The notes below the pieces were generated by a model, which had not been told where the DNA came from, did no database searches, and saw nothing but the letters and a program-made list of their open reading frames with translations. A program made the position numbers and the translations under genes. A stretch of DNA of 64,000 nucleotides from Rostratula benghalensis. Its lineage: Eukaryota; Chordata; Aves; Charadriiformes; Rostratulidae. The stretch lies in assembly GCA_013399305.1 (NCBI GenBank), contig VXAI01000194.1, positions 1,237,454-1,301,453 on the forward strand. Direction: 5' to 3'. Below are positions 23,701 to 35,800 of the stretch, one piece after another. The stretch's first letter is position 1; each line of letters opens with the position of its first letter.

Positions 23701-24984
23701 ATCAAGGTGCTTCCTCCTCTCCTGCACTAAAACTGCGGCAGAGGAGGGTGGGCTGCAGCGAAACCACCAAGCTGAGCCTCCAGAATAACTTAATGACACA
23801 CAAGTAATCTCTTAAGGGCAGTGGGTACCCTTCCCGTTTTGCAGAGAGATAGAGTGAAACCCGGGGAGCGAGGGGTGACCTGGTTTGAGCACCCCCCGTG
23901 GGGACAGGAGGACTCCCAAAGGGATGTGGAGAAGGGAGGGTCATGGTTATTTGGGCCACCAGCAGTATCCAGGTGCTGGCCAGGTCCGCGGGCGGAGGAT
24001 GTGGGCTGGGACACCTCGGTGACATTCCCCCAGCACCAGCTGCTGCCAGACTGGAGGAATGAGGGTGGCAGATGGAGGAACTGGTTTGGCAAACAGCTCG
24101 TTACTGGGGATCAGCCCACGTCAGTGCCGAAACGTGACTCAGGCAGGCTGGGCGCCGCTGGAGGTGCAGGCCTGGGGAGGAGGATGAAGGGCATTGCCCC
24201 CTTCCCAAAACCCATCCTCTGTGGGTTCACACCGTGGGGCTGGCCCCAGTGATGCCACAGGTCCCCTGGTGCTCCACCTCTGGCTCATCCCCGGTCCCCT
24301 GGAGCCAAGTGGATGGATCTTCTGGGCAGCAGTGATGGGCCTGAGAGCAGGGGCATGTAAAGGGGTTGCTGTGCTGAACAGCTCTGACCTCAGGGGGATT
24401 TTTAGCTGCTGGAGCTGGGGCAAACACAGCCCCCCCGTCCCTTCCCCAGACCTGCCCTCCAGGTGCTTTGCAGCCATGGGCTGGGCATGCCAGCTCTGTG
24501 CTTTATTTGCCCAATAGGCTTATGGCAATATTTGTTTAGGGCTTTAGGATCCACACAAGGGACTGCAGAAGCATTTCCCTATTGCGCACGAGCTTCTGAG
24601 GTCTTGTTTCAACCCCCTGCAGAGGTCAGGCAGTGGGAAGCTCCTTCTATACCCAGGCTGCGTCTGGGAACTTACCCCAGCCGGCTGAAAAATGCCCTGC
24701 TACAGGTGTGAAAAAGAAAGGTGTCCTGGAGCTGCGGGGAACGGCTGCGGTGGGAAGGCAGGAAGATGGCAGGGGCTGGGATGGCACGCTCCCTGCCGTG
24801 GTCTGGTAGCCACCCTCCCCTGCACGCCCACCACGGGGCATCTCACCGCTCAGGAACCTGCCAAGGGACCCACACGTCCCAGACGTCAGTGCTATCTAGC
24901 TGCAATTCAAAACCAAAGCAGATCCTTCTCCTACCTAGACAAAAAGAAAAAAAAAAAAAAAAAGAAAATTTAGATCCTGTACAA
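20761..24984. other. Intergenic region between MFSD4A and CDK18
   Basis: About 4.2 kb between the MFSD4A promoter and the likely CDK18 3' end. It holds a 17-base tandem repeat (22994-23040) and an A-run (24946-24963). No gene, tRNA or known transposon is recognised. Confidence 0.55.
22994..23040. repeat. 17-base tandem repeat, about 2.8 copies
   Basis: The unit ACAGCAGGCACCCCTGG is repeated with one A/C difference in the second copy. Confidence 0.9.
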
Positions 24985-25011
24985 AAGTATCCCATATTCA
25001 TTAAAGTTCAT

Positions 25012-25017
25012 TTTATT
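25012..25017 (-). terminator. CDK18: Likely distal poly(A) signal of CDK18
   Basis: A minus-strand AATAAA follows several hundred bases of AT-rich sequence with the look of a 3' UTR end. A T-rich stretch (complement of 24946-24966) lies about 45-65 bases beyond it, as expected of a downstream element. Other minus-strand AATAAA words lie at 25074-25300 and 26190-26195. Assignment to CDK18 is inferred from position and strand. Confidence 0.55.
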
Positions 25018-26326
25018 GTCCAATTGTGGCTTTGGAGCATTCACAATACAACTGGAATATAAGCCTTAGCAATAGAATGAGCACATCCACAAAATAGTTC
25101 ATGTCACATCTGAAATACAAAAATTGAAATATTCTTATAAAACATTCAGACACAACATAGATGGATACAATCTTTTATTCTTTTTTTTTTTAATTTTATT
25201 TTATTATTTTTGCACCTTTCCATTTATTCCAGAAAAACTTTCTATAAAAAAAAAAATCGTTGCTTCTTGTGGAATAAATCTTTAAAATTGTTTAAAATGC
25301 ATCTTTTGTTTGTACAACACTAGTTAAATATATTATTGGTACTCTGCAAACGAATCACACCAGAGAACATTCACAGTATGTGTACCCTGGCTGCTTGGCT
25401 CTGTTTCTCCTGCTGTAGGACAAGCACGATGCTGAGGAGGAAAGAAGGCAATGAAGAAGCCAGAAAAGTGGGTTTCATAGAATTCATGCCCAGCCCTCGC
25501 TGGTGGGAGGTTCCAAGGGGACATCCAAAGGTGTTTCTTACAAGCACACAGAGCCAGGGCAGTGGTGTGGCTTTTCCAGGTGAGCTCATGTCACGTTTAA
25601 CCTTGGGGATTTCAGGATCAAGACCTGGTGGCCCTGGCAGGACCTGCTCAGCCATCGCTGCCTCCGTGCTCGGAGCAAACCTGGGTTTGTGTGGCTGCAA
25701 GAGCCAGATTTCCACCTCTGAAAGCAGAGTTTGGCCACTTAAGGCCAGGCAGGCTCCCACCCCCAGGCCCAGTCCCTTCCCTGTGCCCTGGGACACGCAC
25801 ACTAAACCTTTCCTGTTGCTCAATCAACTGGGTGAGACACTTTCTCTACGGTTTTCCCACCTGCCTGTTCCTATCCTGCTGCTGGGATCTCTGGGCTCCT
25901 ATTTTCTGCTTACCCTAATTTCTGCCTGAAGATAAGTCGTGGGAAAAAAAGGAACAAAACATTTGAGAAGCTTGGGAAAACGGCCCTCTAATTATTGCTT
26001 GCTTTTTTTTTTTTCTTTTCATCATGTGTGAGGGAAAGGAAAAAATCCACTTATTTTGTCCTCAGTCTCCAAGATACAATGTAGTTTTGTTATTTAAAAT
26101 CTTAACATAGACCTGGCAACGGGCTGGGCCAGGAAAGGCGTGTGCAGTGTGTAGGGAGAGGGTGAAATGAAATAGCTCTGCCTGTAAGTTTTATTGTTGT
26201 CCCCCAATGCAGCCTTTGCTTTACACATGACTTACATTTCTTTAACAATCTATCAGCTGGCGAGGCAAAAGAGTGGGGCTTTTCCTGAGGACACAGCCAA
26301 AACCCCGTTTTCCACCAGAACTGGTG

Positions 26327-26356
<30 letters not shown>
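26327..26356. repeat. Poly(A) homopolymer of about 30 bases
   Basis: Almost uninterrupted A on the plus strand. Confidence 0.95.
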
Positions 26357-26358
<2 letters not shown>

Positions 26359-29300
26359 AATGGCAAGAAAAAATGTCTGGAAGACAAAGAGACAAAGCAA
26401 CAGCTTCCTTTTGTCAAAAGTCCCCATCTGTGAGGAGTGCCAACCACCGCGCGAAGCCATGGATGGGAGAACCCACGAAATGCCAAAAATGCCAGAGAGC
26501 CACAGACATTCCCAGCATTTTCATTAGTGCTGCTTTAAAAACCCAACTCAGGAGCTGACTGGGGGCTCCGAAAGCTGGGAAAAAAAAGCCTGGCTGGGGG
26601 ATGAGGTGCTGGAGCAGGCAGGGAGCGATGCCATCGGGAGCCATCGGGGAGGAACAGGGCAATGCCCTGCTTGGGGCTTCTATAAATGGGGGCATCCACA
26701 AGATCTCTGTCCTCAGAACCCCTGCTGGACCCTGCGTTCCTCAGGGCTGGGGGACACACACTGTAACACCATCCTCAAGAGATGGGGAAGGGAGATTTGG
26801 CCCTGGGTTCCAATCACTGCAGACCTGCAGCTTCTTTTCCTCGTGGCTGGGAAGGCTTTGGGCAGCAGTGTATTTTGGGAGGTGGGATTCTCAGGGCTCT
26901 GCCAGCCAACACCTGCAAGTGTGGCAGCAACAGAAGCTTATAAATCAAACCTTGCTCAGCAGGGCACCAGATATTTACACACACTATCGCCCTCCTGAAT
27001 AGGAATCAAATACCCACTAAATGCGGTGGAACAAAAGGGGTTATCTTAAATTCGGCTCCTTAGTAGTGTACAAGGCTAATAAATAATAGTGTCTCCTTTA
27101 GGGAAGATTTGTAGGAGGAAAGGCAAAGGCTCTGAAAGAATAAACAGCACTTAACAGGCCCTTTGTCTTCGCTATCTGATCCCGGGTAAAGCAGCCCCGT
27201 CTGTGCGGTCACTGCCAGGTCTTTTCCCCAGAGGTCTCTGTAGGTGCCCTTGACCTTCAGCAGGAACACCTCTCTCAGAGGGGAGAGCTGAGAGCACACT
27301 GATGGGGGGGGGTCTGGTGTGGTCTGCATCCATACTCCCAGTGTGACAGAGGGACAGTTTGGCTCTGCCCTCCCTTCTCCCCACCCCATGCCCAAGGCAG
27401 CCCCAGGCCATGGGACGGCAATGCCATGCAGGAAAACTGCCCAGAGACAGGCAAACATGTCCTCAACACGCTCCCCAAGAGCGAGCGGAGGGGATTCCTG
27501 CTCCCTCTGGTCCCATCCATGTTCACAGACCCTGTGGTGAGGGGCTCTGCTCCCCCCAGACCCATGTACCTGAAGGTGCTGCCACAGGAGACACTGTGTC
27601 CAGGAGCTGCCAACTCCCAACGGGAGCTGGCCACCCCGGGAAGGGCAAGTCTGCACCACAGATCCCTGCCCTGCCAAGAAAATTCCTGTGTAGATGGCCT
27701 TTGTGAAAGGAAAGACGAGAGCGTGAGAGTTGAGACTCGCTCCAGCCGACACCTCCCTTGGAGAACCTCCCGACTGAGAAACCCCACGCGGCAGGAGCCG
27801 GGCGATGGAAACCAGGGCAAAACACGGCCCTGACACCAGGGTGAAATGCGTCACTGGTGGCTGATGGCTATTCATGCTCTTCCCTATCAAATGGAAACAA
27901 TTAATGAACTATTCAGCCTGCTGCACGCTGGACATACCGAGAAGGGAACCGAGCAGGGATGGGCAAACCTCAAACAATGCAGACGTCTGGAGGCTTGTCT
28001 AGGACAAACCCGAATGAACAGCTTTGGCCTGATGGGGGAAGCTCAGAGGATGCATCCCATCGAGCACTGGTGGAGGGATGTGTTGCCCCAGAAGCTTTGG
28101 GGGGCTCCAGGGTTGTCCTCGTTCATCCTCACGCTCCGCTTTTTCTGAGGATCCCGGAAGAAACGCTGCAGAGCAAAGCAGAAAACAGAGCCCTCCCGCC
28201 TGGCTCCATGGGGAAATCCAGAGTTGCTGTCCCCTGGGTGATGGCTCCCAGGTTGGCAGCACCATGAGTGGAGACATCACCGTGTTCCTGCCAGGTGACA
28301 GTCCCAGTGCCTACCAAGTCCTGGCCACATCCATGGGCTGGAGGACCAGTGGGGGACAGGAGCAGTCATCTGGGGCAGCCGAGACAAGGACGTGAATATT
28401 ACACGGCAGAGAGACTTCTTGCCATGCTCACACACTCAAAGAGGCTTCAGGCTGGGGGGGAGAAGGTGCAGCAGGGCCTCTGCGCTCAGGATGGATTTGG
28501 CACGTTCCTGAAGTGTTCCAAGGGGGGGAAAAAACACACCAGGAGCAGCCCTCAGTCAGCAAAGCCAGCTCAGGTGTAAGCGGGCACCGCGGTCCCACGG
28601 CGTCGATCTGAGGTTGGCCACAAACGCCGAGGCCGGGTGAGGAGGTTTGAGGGATGATTTGCTTCTCTCCGGGTCTATTTCTGGTCCCCCACAGCTGAGC
28701 TGTGGGAGGTTTGGCACCTCTCCCCCTTCCTCCGGGTAGAAATGCACTGGGGTGGGTGTGTGTGACACTGAGGAACAGTGACACAGGCTGCGCAGCTCAG
28801 GCTCTGCCACCCCGCGTTGGGGCAAGGGAGAAGAGGAGCTCCCAAGATACTGGCTGGCACCCACGTCCTGCCCCTTGTGACGATGGCAGAGAGGGTGACG
28901 GGCTGGGGGGGGGCTCAGCAGGGCAGGGGCTGCTCCATCGGTGCCTGGGGAAGGCTGGCACAGTGATGGGAGGCAGCATGGAGCCGATGCTCCTTTGGCC
29001 CAGCTTCTCCCCAGCTCTCCCAGCAGGTACCTGCACTCTGGGCCAAGCCAACCCTTGCTGAGGATGTCCCTGGGGAGCAGCCAGCTGAGCGGATTTGGAA
29101 AACACAGCGGTGACAAGGCGGGGGGAGATGCTGGGGGAAGCAATAGGAAGCCCCCTCCTCCCCACTGCTCCATCCTTGTCAGGATTCAGGTACCAAAGAT
29201 GGGGAGAAAAACCAGGGGTTACGCAGGGAGAGGCAAGGACAATTCAAGGAGGGCTGCCCTGGGTTTTGTGCTTCAGGTGCAGTCTCTCCAGTGCCAGGCT

Positions 29301-29836
29301 GGGACGTGCCCCTGACGTGGAAGGTGGCTGCAAAGTGGCTCCCCAAGAAAGAGGGGGTGCAGAGCAGGCTGTCTGAGCACAGGTACATTTTCAGGAAGGC
29401 CTGCCTGGGCCAAATGCTACGATCCAGAGCCCAGCTTTGGAGATTCCACCCTCTGCTCACAAAACCTCCCCGTGCTCAGTCACCCCCCCCCGGGGGGCAG
29501 AGAACATTTCCCTGGGGCAGCACACGGACCTGCACCCTGAGCAATGCCCAGGGCAGCTCCTCACTACAGCACCGGCACAGAAGGTGGCAGCTCACGTCCG
29601 AGGGGGGCAAGATGAAAATGAGAGGGGGGGAAAAAGGCCACAGGTCCATCACCAGCAGCTGCCTGGGGCTGTGGTTGTGGGGACGGGCAGGGGAGAGCCC
29701 GCAGCCAAGGGCGCTTCAGCATCGTCCTGCTGGAGTCAGTAACTCTGCGGTGGGTCAGCTGGGAGCCTGTCGCTCACCACCGCCTTTCTCAGTGCCTTTG
29801 ATCTCCATGGTGACAAGGGGAAGAAGGGATCCCAGT

Positions 29837-29871
29837 TTAAAATATACTCTGCCTCCTGTTCTTCCCTCGGG
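29837..29871 (-). CDS. CDK18: CDK18 exon 16, terminal coding exon (residues 463-473, stop)
   Basis: It has a CCTCAG acceptor; two bases complete A463, then [10 protein letters not shown] and stop TAA at 29839-29837. The last ten residues match the human C-terminus. Confidence 0.95.
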
Positions 29872-32800
29872 CTGAGGAAGAGAGAGAGAAAGAGATGGGG
29901 TCAGACGGGTCGGACAGCGAGGGGCACTTTGCGGAGAAGCCGAGCCCTGCGGTGCTCTTGGTTAGGAGGTTACAAGCCCATGGCATTCACAGAGGAAGGA
30001 ACTGTTCCTCAGGGCACCTACACATCACCTTGGTAGGTGACAAGCAATGATGTCCCAGGGGTGATTGATGGACTAAAGCAGGCAGCAGGGATGAGGTTTG
30101 GCTTCTTCCTACGTGGGACCCACTGGGAGCAGCCCCCGTGCCAGCACAGCCCGTGGCACCACCTGGGAGAGGTTGGCAAGGTTTTTCCCAGTCCTACCTG
30201 ACTGCTGAAAGGCTGAGGCTCGGTAGCCAGGGTCCTTCTGAAGCTGGATCTCCTTCAGGGAGAAGATGGAGGCATCTAGGCAGAAGAGGCAGAGAGAGGG
30301 GGGTCAGTCCAGCTGGCTGAGCTGAGACTGGTCTGCAAACCCAGCGCCAGGAGGGACAGCAGCCCCTGCACCTCATCAGAGCTCTTCTCTCACGTTCCAC
30401 CTCTGCATTGTCCTGCCCGAATTGTTCCTTGCTCTCACAGCCCCCAAGCTCCCACCCGGCTCTCCCACCCCTGAGCCAGCAAAGACAAGAGGCACCCGGA
30501 GAGACCTTGGCTGCAGAAGCTCCCACCCTGGGGGGGCTGCGCTGAAGCTCTTTGCTCCACACACCCCCCTGGCAAGAGACATCCCCCCCCTGCCCCAGCA
30601 CTTACTGTCGGGCAGGAGATGCACCCGCTCGCCCAGGCTCTTGAAGTACGGGTGCCGCAGGGCTGCCTCCGCCGAAATCCGGCCTTTGGCCTCGTACTGC
30701 ACAAAGCCCCAGAGAAAAGCAGTTACACAGGGTCCCCACGTGCCAGAGGCACACAAGGGGTGCAAAAGCCCCCAGGGAGTTTCATGCGTGGGCGACAGTG
30801 TGTCCCAACGCTGTGGTTCCAAAAATTCCCAGTCCTATCTGCAGGTACAGCAGGGACAGCCCGCGCTGGGTGAGCACAGGAGTGCACTGCCCACGTCGTA
30901 CCTTAGGGATCCTCAGGTTTGTGTCCTCCCACTTGGCTGTGAGAGGACACAGGGTGAAGGATGCTTCACTGCCCTTAACAGGAGCAGGTCTGGGATAAGG
31001 ACCTACAAGGCCATAGCTGTAAGGGCCACGGCTTGTTCTGCAGTCGCAGCTCCTCCCCTGCCTGGCTCCAAAACCAGCCGGAGGGCACTCGGATTACCTC
31101 CACTTCGGCAAATCCACCTGGACTGCTCTACCACTCACCAGAAGGAGGTTCATCAGCAAGTCAATGCCTTCTGAGTCCAGCCTGAGAGAAGGAGGAAATA
31201 AAAAAATTGAGCACTGTGGCACCCAGGAGACACTGGGATACTCAATACCAGGGGCAGGTGGCAGCTGGGACCCCAGTACACAACTGAATTCGGAAGCTGC
31301 CAGCACCACAAGGAAGAGATTAAAAAGGTCCCCCCAGATTCCCCTTCCCAACCAGCCCGAGCCCACCCTGCTTTATGTGTCCCTGCTCAAGGAGGTACCT
31401 TGGGGCGTGATTTATTAACGGCTGGGCTCGGTACTGTGTGAAATTGTAAGCTTTAAACTCCTCGTTGGATGTTATTCCAGGCCAGGTGTCTTCCGTTGGG
31501 GTTCCTGGGAGGAGAGGAAGGGAGAAACCCTTTGGTGTGGAGAGAAGAGCGAGTCCTGCTCAGGAAACGGGGCAGGGATGTCCCATGGAACCCCTCACCC
31601 TCACAGCCCCTGACTGCAAGGGTCCTGGGGATGCTGTGGGTCCCTGCTCGGGGTCCCTGCCCAGGCTCCCGATGCCCCGCTGTGTCCCTGCTCTCGCAGT
31701 CAGCCACTGCCCTCGCGTGGGGATTCGGGAGACAGCAGAAGACTCACCCAGCAGCCTGAAGATCAGATGCAGCTCTTCTTTCACCGTGGAGCCGGGGAAC
31801 ATGGGCCGCCCGGTGACCATCTCGTAGTGGATGCACCCAACACCCCTAGAGCGGCAGCAGAGGCTCTAGGATCAGTGAGGGAGAAGCCCTGTGGACGCCT
31901 CCCCCACCCCTTAACCAGGTTAGAGGTTCCTGGAGAGAGAAATAAGCCCCGGGAGCTGCGTCCCTTCCCTTCTACAAGTAACCGTTCACCCCTGATGTGG
32001 AGAACATGCTCCAAAGACCCTCAGCCCCAGGGGACACGGAGAACAGCATGGCCTCTGGGAGAGCCCACCACCCTCTGGTGTAACCAACACTGGGAAGCTC
32101 ATTTGGGAGTCAAGACTCACCACATGTCGATGGGTGTGGAATACTCAGTAGATCCCAGCAGGACGTCGGGGGGCCGGTACCAGAGCGTGACCACTTCATT
32201 GGAATATGTTTTTGTAGGGACTGACTTGGCCCTGGCGAGTCCTGCGGATGACAGGGGTGGGCATCGAGGAGCTGCACCTCCTCACAAAGCCCCGTCTGCC
32301 CCAGAGAGACCCACCTACCGAAGTCAGCCAGCTTGAGCTCCCCTCTCTCGTTGATGAGGAGGTTCTGGGGTTTGAGGTCTCGGTGCAGGATCTTTCTCCC
32401 ATGACAGTACGCCAGACCACGCAGCAGCTGGAACATGAAGATCTGTGGGGAAGTGAAGGGGTTCACATTTAGCACAGGGGACATGGGCAGCAAAGGCGAG
32501 TCTGCCTCAAGGGCTCTCAAAATCCTGCCCTGGAAAGACCCCTTGAAGCTGGCCTGGGGTAGGACAAGTGTTCAGGCCCATCACCAGCAACCCAGGAAAG
32601 GGGATGAACAAAGCCTGCATGCACATTAATTTTATTTAGGGTGGCAGCGGCTGGAGAGATGCTGGTGGAGCATCAGAGCAGGCTGAAAAAGGTCAAAGAA
32701 GAATAAAAAGGCTGAACTGAAGAGAGAAGGGGTCTCCGGCCTCACCCAGCTCCACAGCGCTCTGGAGTGCACCCAGGATGAGGTCCTGGAGTGTGGGGAG

Positions 32801-35800
32801 AGGGGTACGAGGTCCCAGCACCACCTTACCTTCACGTTGTGCACGCTCATCAGGTTCCCACAGTTATCGAGGTACTGCTTGAGGTCACTGTCCTGCAGTG
32901 GGGACACACTGGTCAGCCTGGCCCTCCCTCGACCCCCTTCTCCCACCCACAGAAAGGCAGCCCCCTCCCCCAGTTCCTGCAGGAAAGCTCCCCCCCCACC
33001 CCCACAGACCCACCAGGTACTCGAAGACGAGGGTGAGGGAGCGCTCCGTGTGGATGATGTCGTGCAGGGTGACGATGTTGGCGTGCTTCAGGTTCTTCAG
33101 CAGCGACACTGCAAAGGAGGGGAGGGGGCAGGTTGGGGCAGCAGGACCCGGGTCTCTGCGTGACTGCAGGTAGAGATGTTCCCCCCTCCACCAGCCCTCC
33201 CGAACCCGCCTGTCGCCCGGCGTTGCTCAGCAGGGCTGGGGATGGGGAAAAGCCCCTCCTGCCCTCACCTTCCCGTATGGCCGTGCAAGGTGCCCCTTCC
33301 TCGTGCTCCAGGCGGATTTCCTTCAGGGCAACGAGGTTTTCGGTCAGTTTGCTGCGTCCCTTGAAGACGGTGGCGTAAGTGCCCTGGGTGGGGAGAGGGA
33401 AAATACCAGCTCTGGCCACGCAGATCATTTACCAGGGTGGCACAACACTGATACACTCCATAACATTGGGAAGCAGGATCATTTGAAGCTACAAGGCCAT
33501 GTTTGAAGACCACGGAAAGACTCGGTCTAAAAAATTGCCAGATTTGGCAGAAATTTGGTTACAGTCTGCCCTTTGCGTTTCAAGCTGCCCCTTTAACAAT
33601 TTAAAACCTGGGGGGGGGGGGGGGGGGTTTATAGTCTACTCACCTCTCCCAGTTTGTCCAGTTTAACATAGGTTTCCAGCTTCCCAAACCCGATATCAGA
33701 CTGTAAGAGAGAAAGGAAAACATCACTGAGAGGGTTCTTATCCGGGGCTGGTCTCAGGGCTGGGGGGAAGGCCAAGGCCACCGGACAGTGACAGCTCTGG
33801 GGGCAGATCGGTCAAGGCTGGTGTTTGCATGCAGCAGCCCAGCCACAGCCTGCACACCCTGCTCCTGCTGCCACCCCCAACTCCCCTCACCCTCCACCCC
33901 GACAGCAGCCGAGGTGAACAGGAGCTGTTTTTTACCAAAATATTATGTCCTTTCTACAGAGAGAAGCCTCAGGGGATCCTGCTGCTGATGCCCAGCCCTT
34001 TTCTCGAGTGCTTTCCTACGTGCAGGGCTTCACCATGCCTCCCTTCAGTTCTCTGTGTGCTGTTCAAATCAAGCGTGACAGGGACATTTTCCCCTTTGGG
34101 ACAGTAACTCTTTAAGGTAGGGCTGAGACCTGCCCTCACATCCCCAGTGAAAGAAGGGGGACCCACTGCAGAGCCACAGTGGTCACTCCCAGCAGAGCCC
34201 TGGAATTGGGGTTTTCTGAGGGGACGGGGACACCTCCTCACTGACTTCGGGTTATCTGCCAGGGCAGGGGATGGCTCCCAGCGTGGTCCCAGGGCAAATC
34301 ATTGCCACAAAATATGTTTGCACCAGTGTAGTCCCAGGCCAGCAGCCAGCTCTGACTTCTGCCCAGATGAAGCCCCCGCTGGGCACGCCATGGGCTGATG
34401 GCATGGGCTCATGCCACGCCACTCGCCATCAGCAGATGGAGCTGGATGGACAGATGGCCGCCAGCCACCAAGACAAAGCTGTGCAGGGAAAGGGTTCCCT
34501 GGGGGCAGCAGTGCAGGGCTCTGCCCGGAGAACCATCAATCCCAGGTCTGGGGTGCTCCTGCAGCCTCCCCTGCTCCCCATATCTGCCCCACGGGGAGGC
34601 TTTTTCCTTGCAATAGGCACTGACCACACCACCAGGCTCTCACAGGCAGTGGGAAAGCTGCTTTCTTGCTCACTCAGGATGGACTTGAAACAGCAAATCC
34701 CTGGGAAACATGATGTTTCACTCCAGTTTGGCTTCCCAAAGGCTCCTGCCTACCCTGGGGTGTGCAGAGGGAAATGAGGCAGCTTCTGCAATCTGGGGCG
34801 GGGGTGTGTGTGTCTGTAACACCCCCCCGGAGCCATCCTGTGCCTACTGCAGGAACATGACTTATTCATGGGGGCCACCATGAATATTAACAGCACATTG
34901 CCCTGGTTGTGCTTGTTTTATCGACCAGATGGAACAAGCAGCTCAACGGGGGCTCTCCTTTCCTTCTCCCTCCCATCCAAAGACCCCTGTCAAGCCCTCA
35001 CTGGTGTCTGCAGAGCCCAGAGTGCTCCCGGGCAGCAGGACACACGCTCCCACATTTGTAAACAGGGCACTGGGTTTTTGCTCCTACACATGCTGATGCT
35101 CTGCAGCAGAGACACTGAAATGCCAACACTAATGCAAAGGTTAATTCATTGTTTATCGGCATTTGCTTTTCAACCAGCAGCAGTTCCAGCCCTCGCTGGA
35201 GGTTTCCACCTTCTCTGGTTTGGAAGGAGGAACCAGGCCAAGAGGAGAAGTCAGGTAGGTGCGGAGGTGGGTGAAGGAATGCTGGGGATTCACACAGCGG
35301 TATGCAGATGTGCCCCAGATGTGCACGTGGAGGGGTGACAAGGGGGAAGAGACACGCAAGTGTGCGGTGGGGGGAATGCAAAAGGGATCCCTGAGGGAGC
35401 AGGGATGCGTGTTCTAGTTTTCACTAAGGTCTCTTCTAATGCTCAGGAAAACTGCACTTTTAGAAGACTCTGGTGTCTGAAGTTGGGAAAATATTTACTT
35501 TATCGCCAGCTCTGAGATACGGGTTTCAAGGTCCCGGTGTTTTCCAGCTCCCCAAGTGCAGGGACAAGGAGAAGCACCACCTGAGCTGCCAACAGGGTTG
35601 TTTCATACCATGAACGTCACACTCAATATAAATTAGAAAGTTTGCTGAGAAGTTCTCCCTCTCCCTTGATGGCTGCCACCCTGAGAACTCCCTGCCCCAG
35701 TGCCAGAACCCTGAGCCCTTCCCTTCCTCCCCAAGCCACAGGGTCCCACACTGGCTGTCCCTGCTGGGAGGGCAGGGCTTCCTGGGATGGAATGGGCTGG

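Larger units (their letters stand above)
24985..29836 (-). other. CDK18: Probable long 3' UTR of CDK18
   Basis: No gene is recognised between the CDK18 stop codon and the distal poly(A) signal, and the strand agrees. The right part (26.5-29.8 kb) is GC-rich; the left part (25.0-25.35 kb) is AT-rich with UTR-like words such as TGTACAAACAAA. It contains an A30 run on the plus strand (26327-26356), which would be a U-run in the RNA. A shorter UTR with separate intergenic DNA is also possible. Confidence 0.45.

Noticed and set aside
27060..27890. 276-codon minus-strand ORF downstream of CDK18
   Set aside because: No recognisable domain; it lies in the probable 3' UTR, and I see no splice links to the neighbouring gene.
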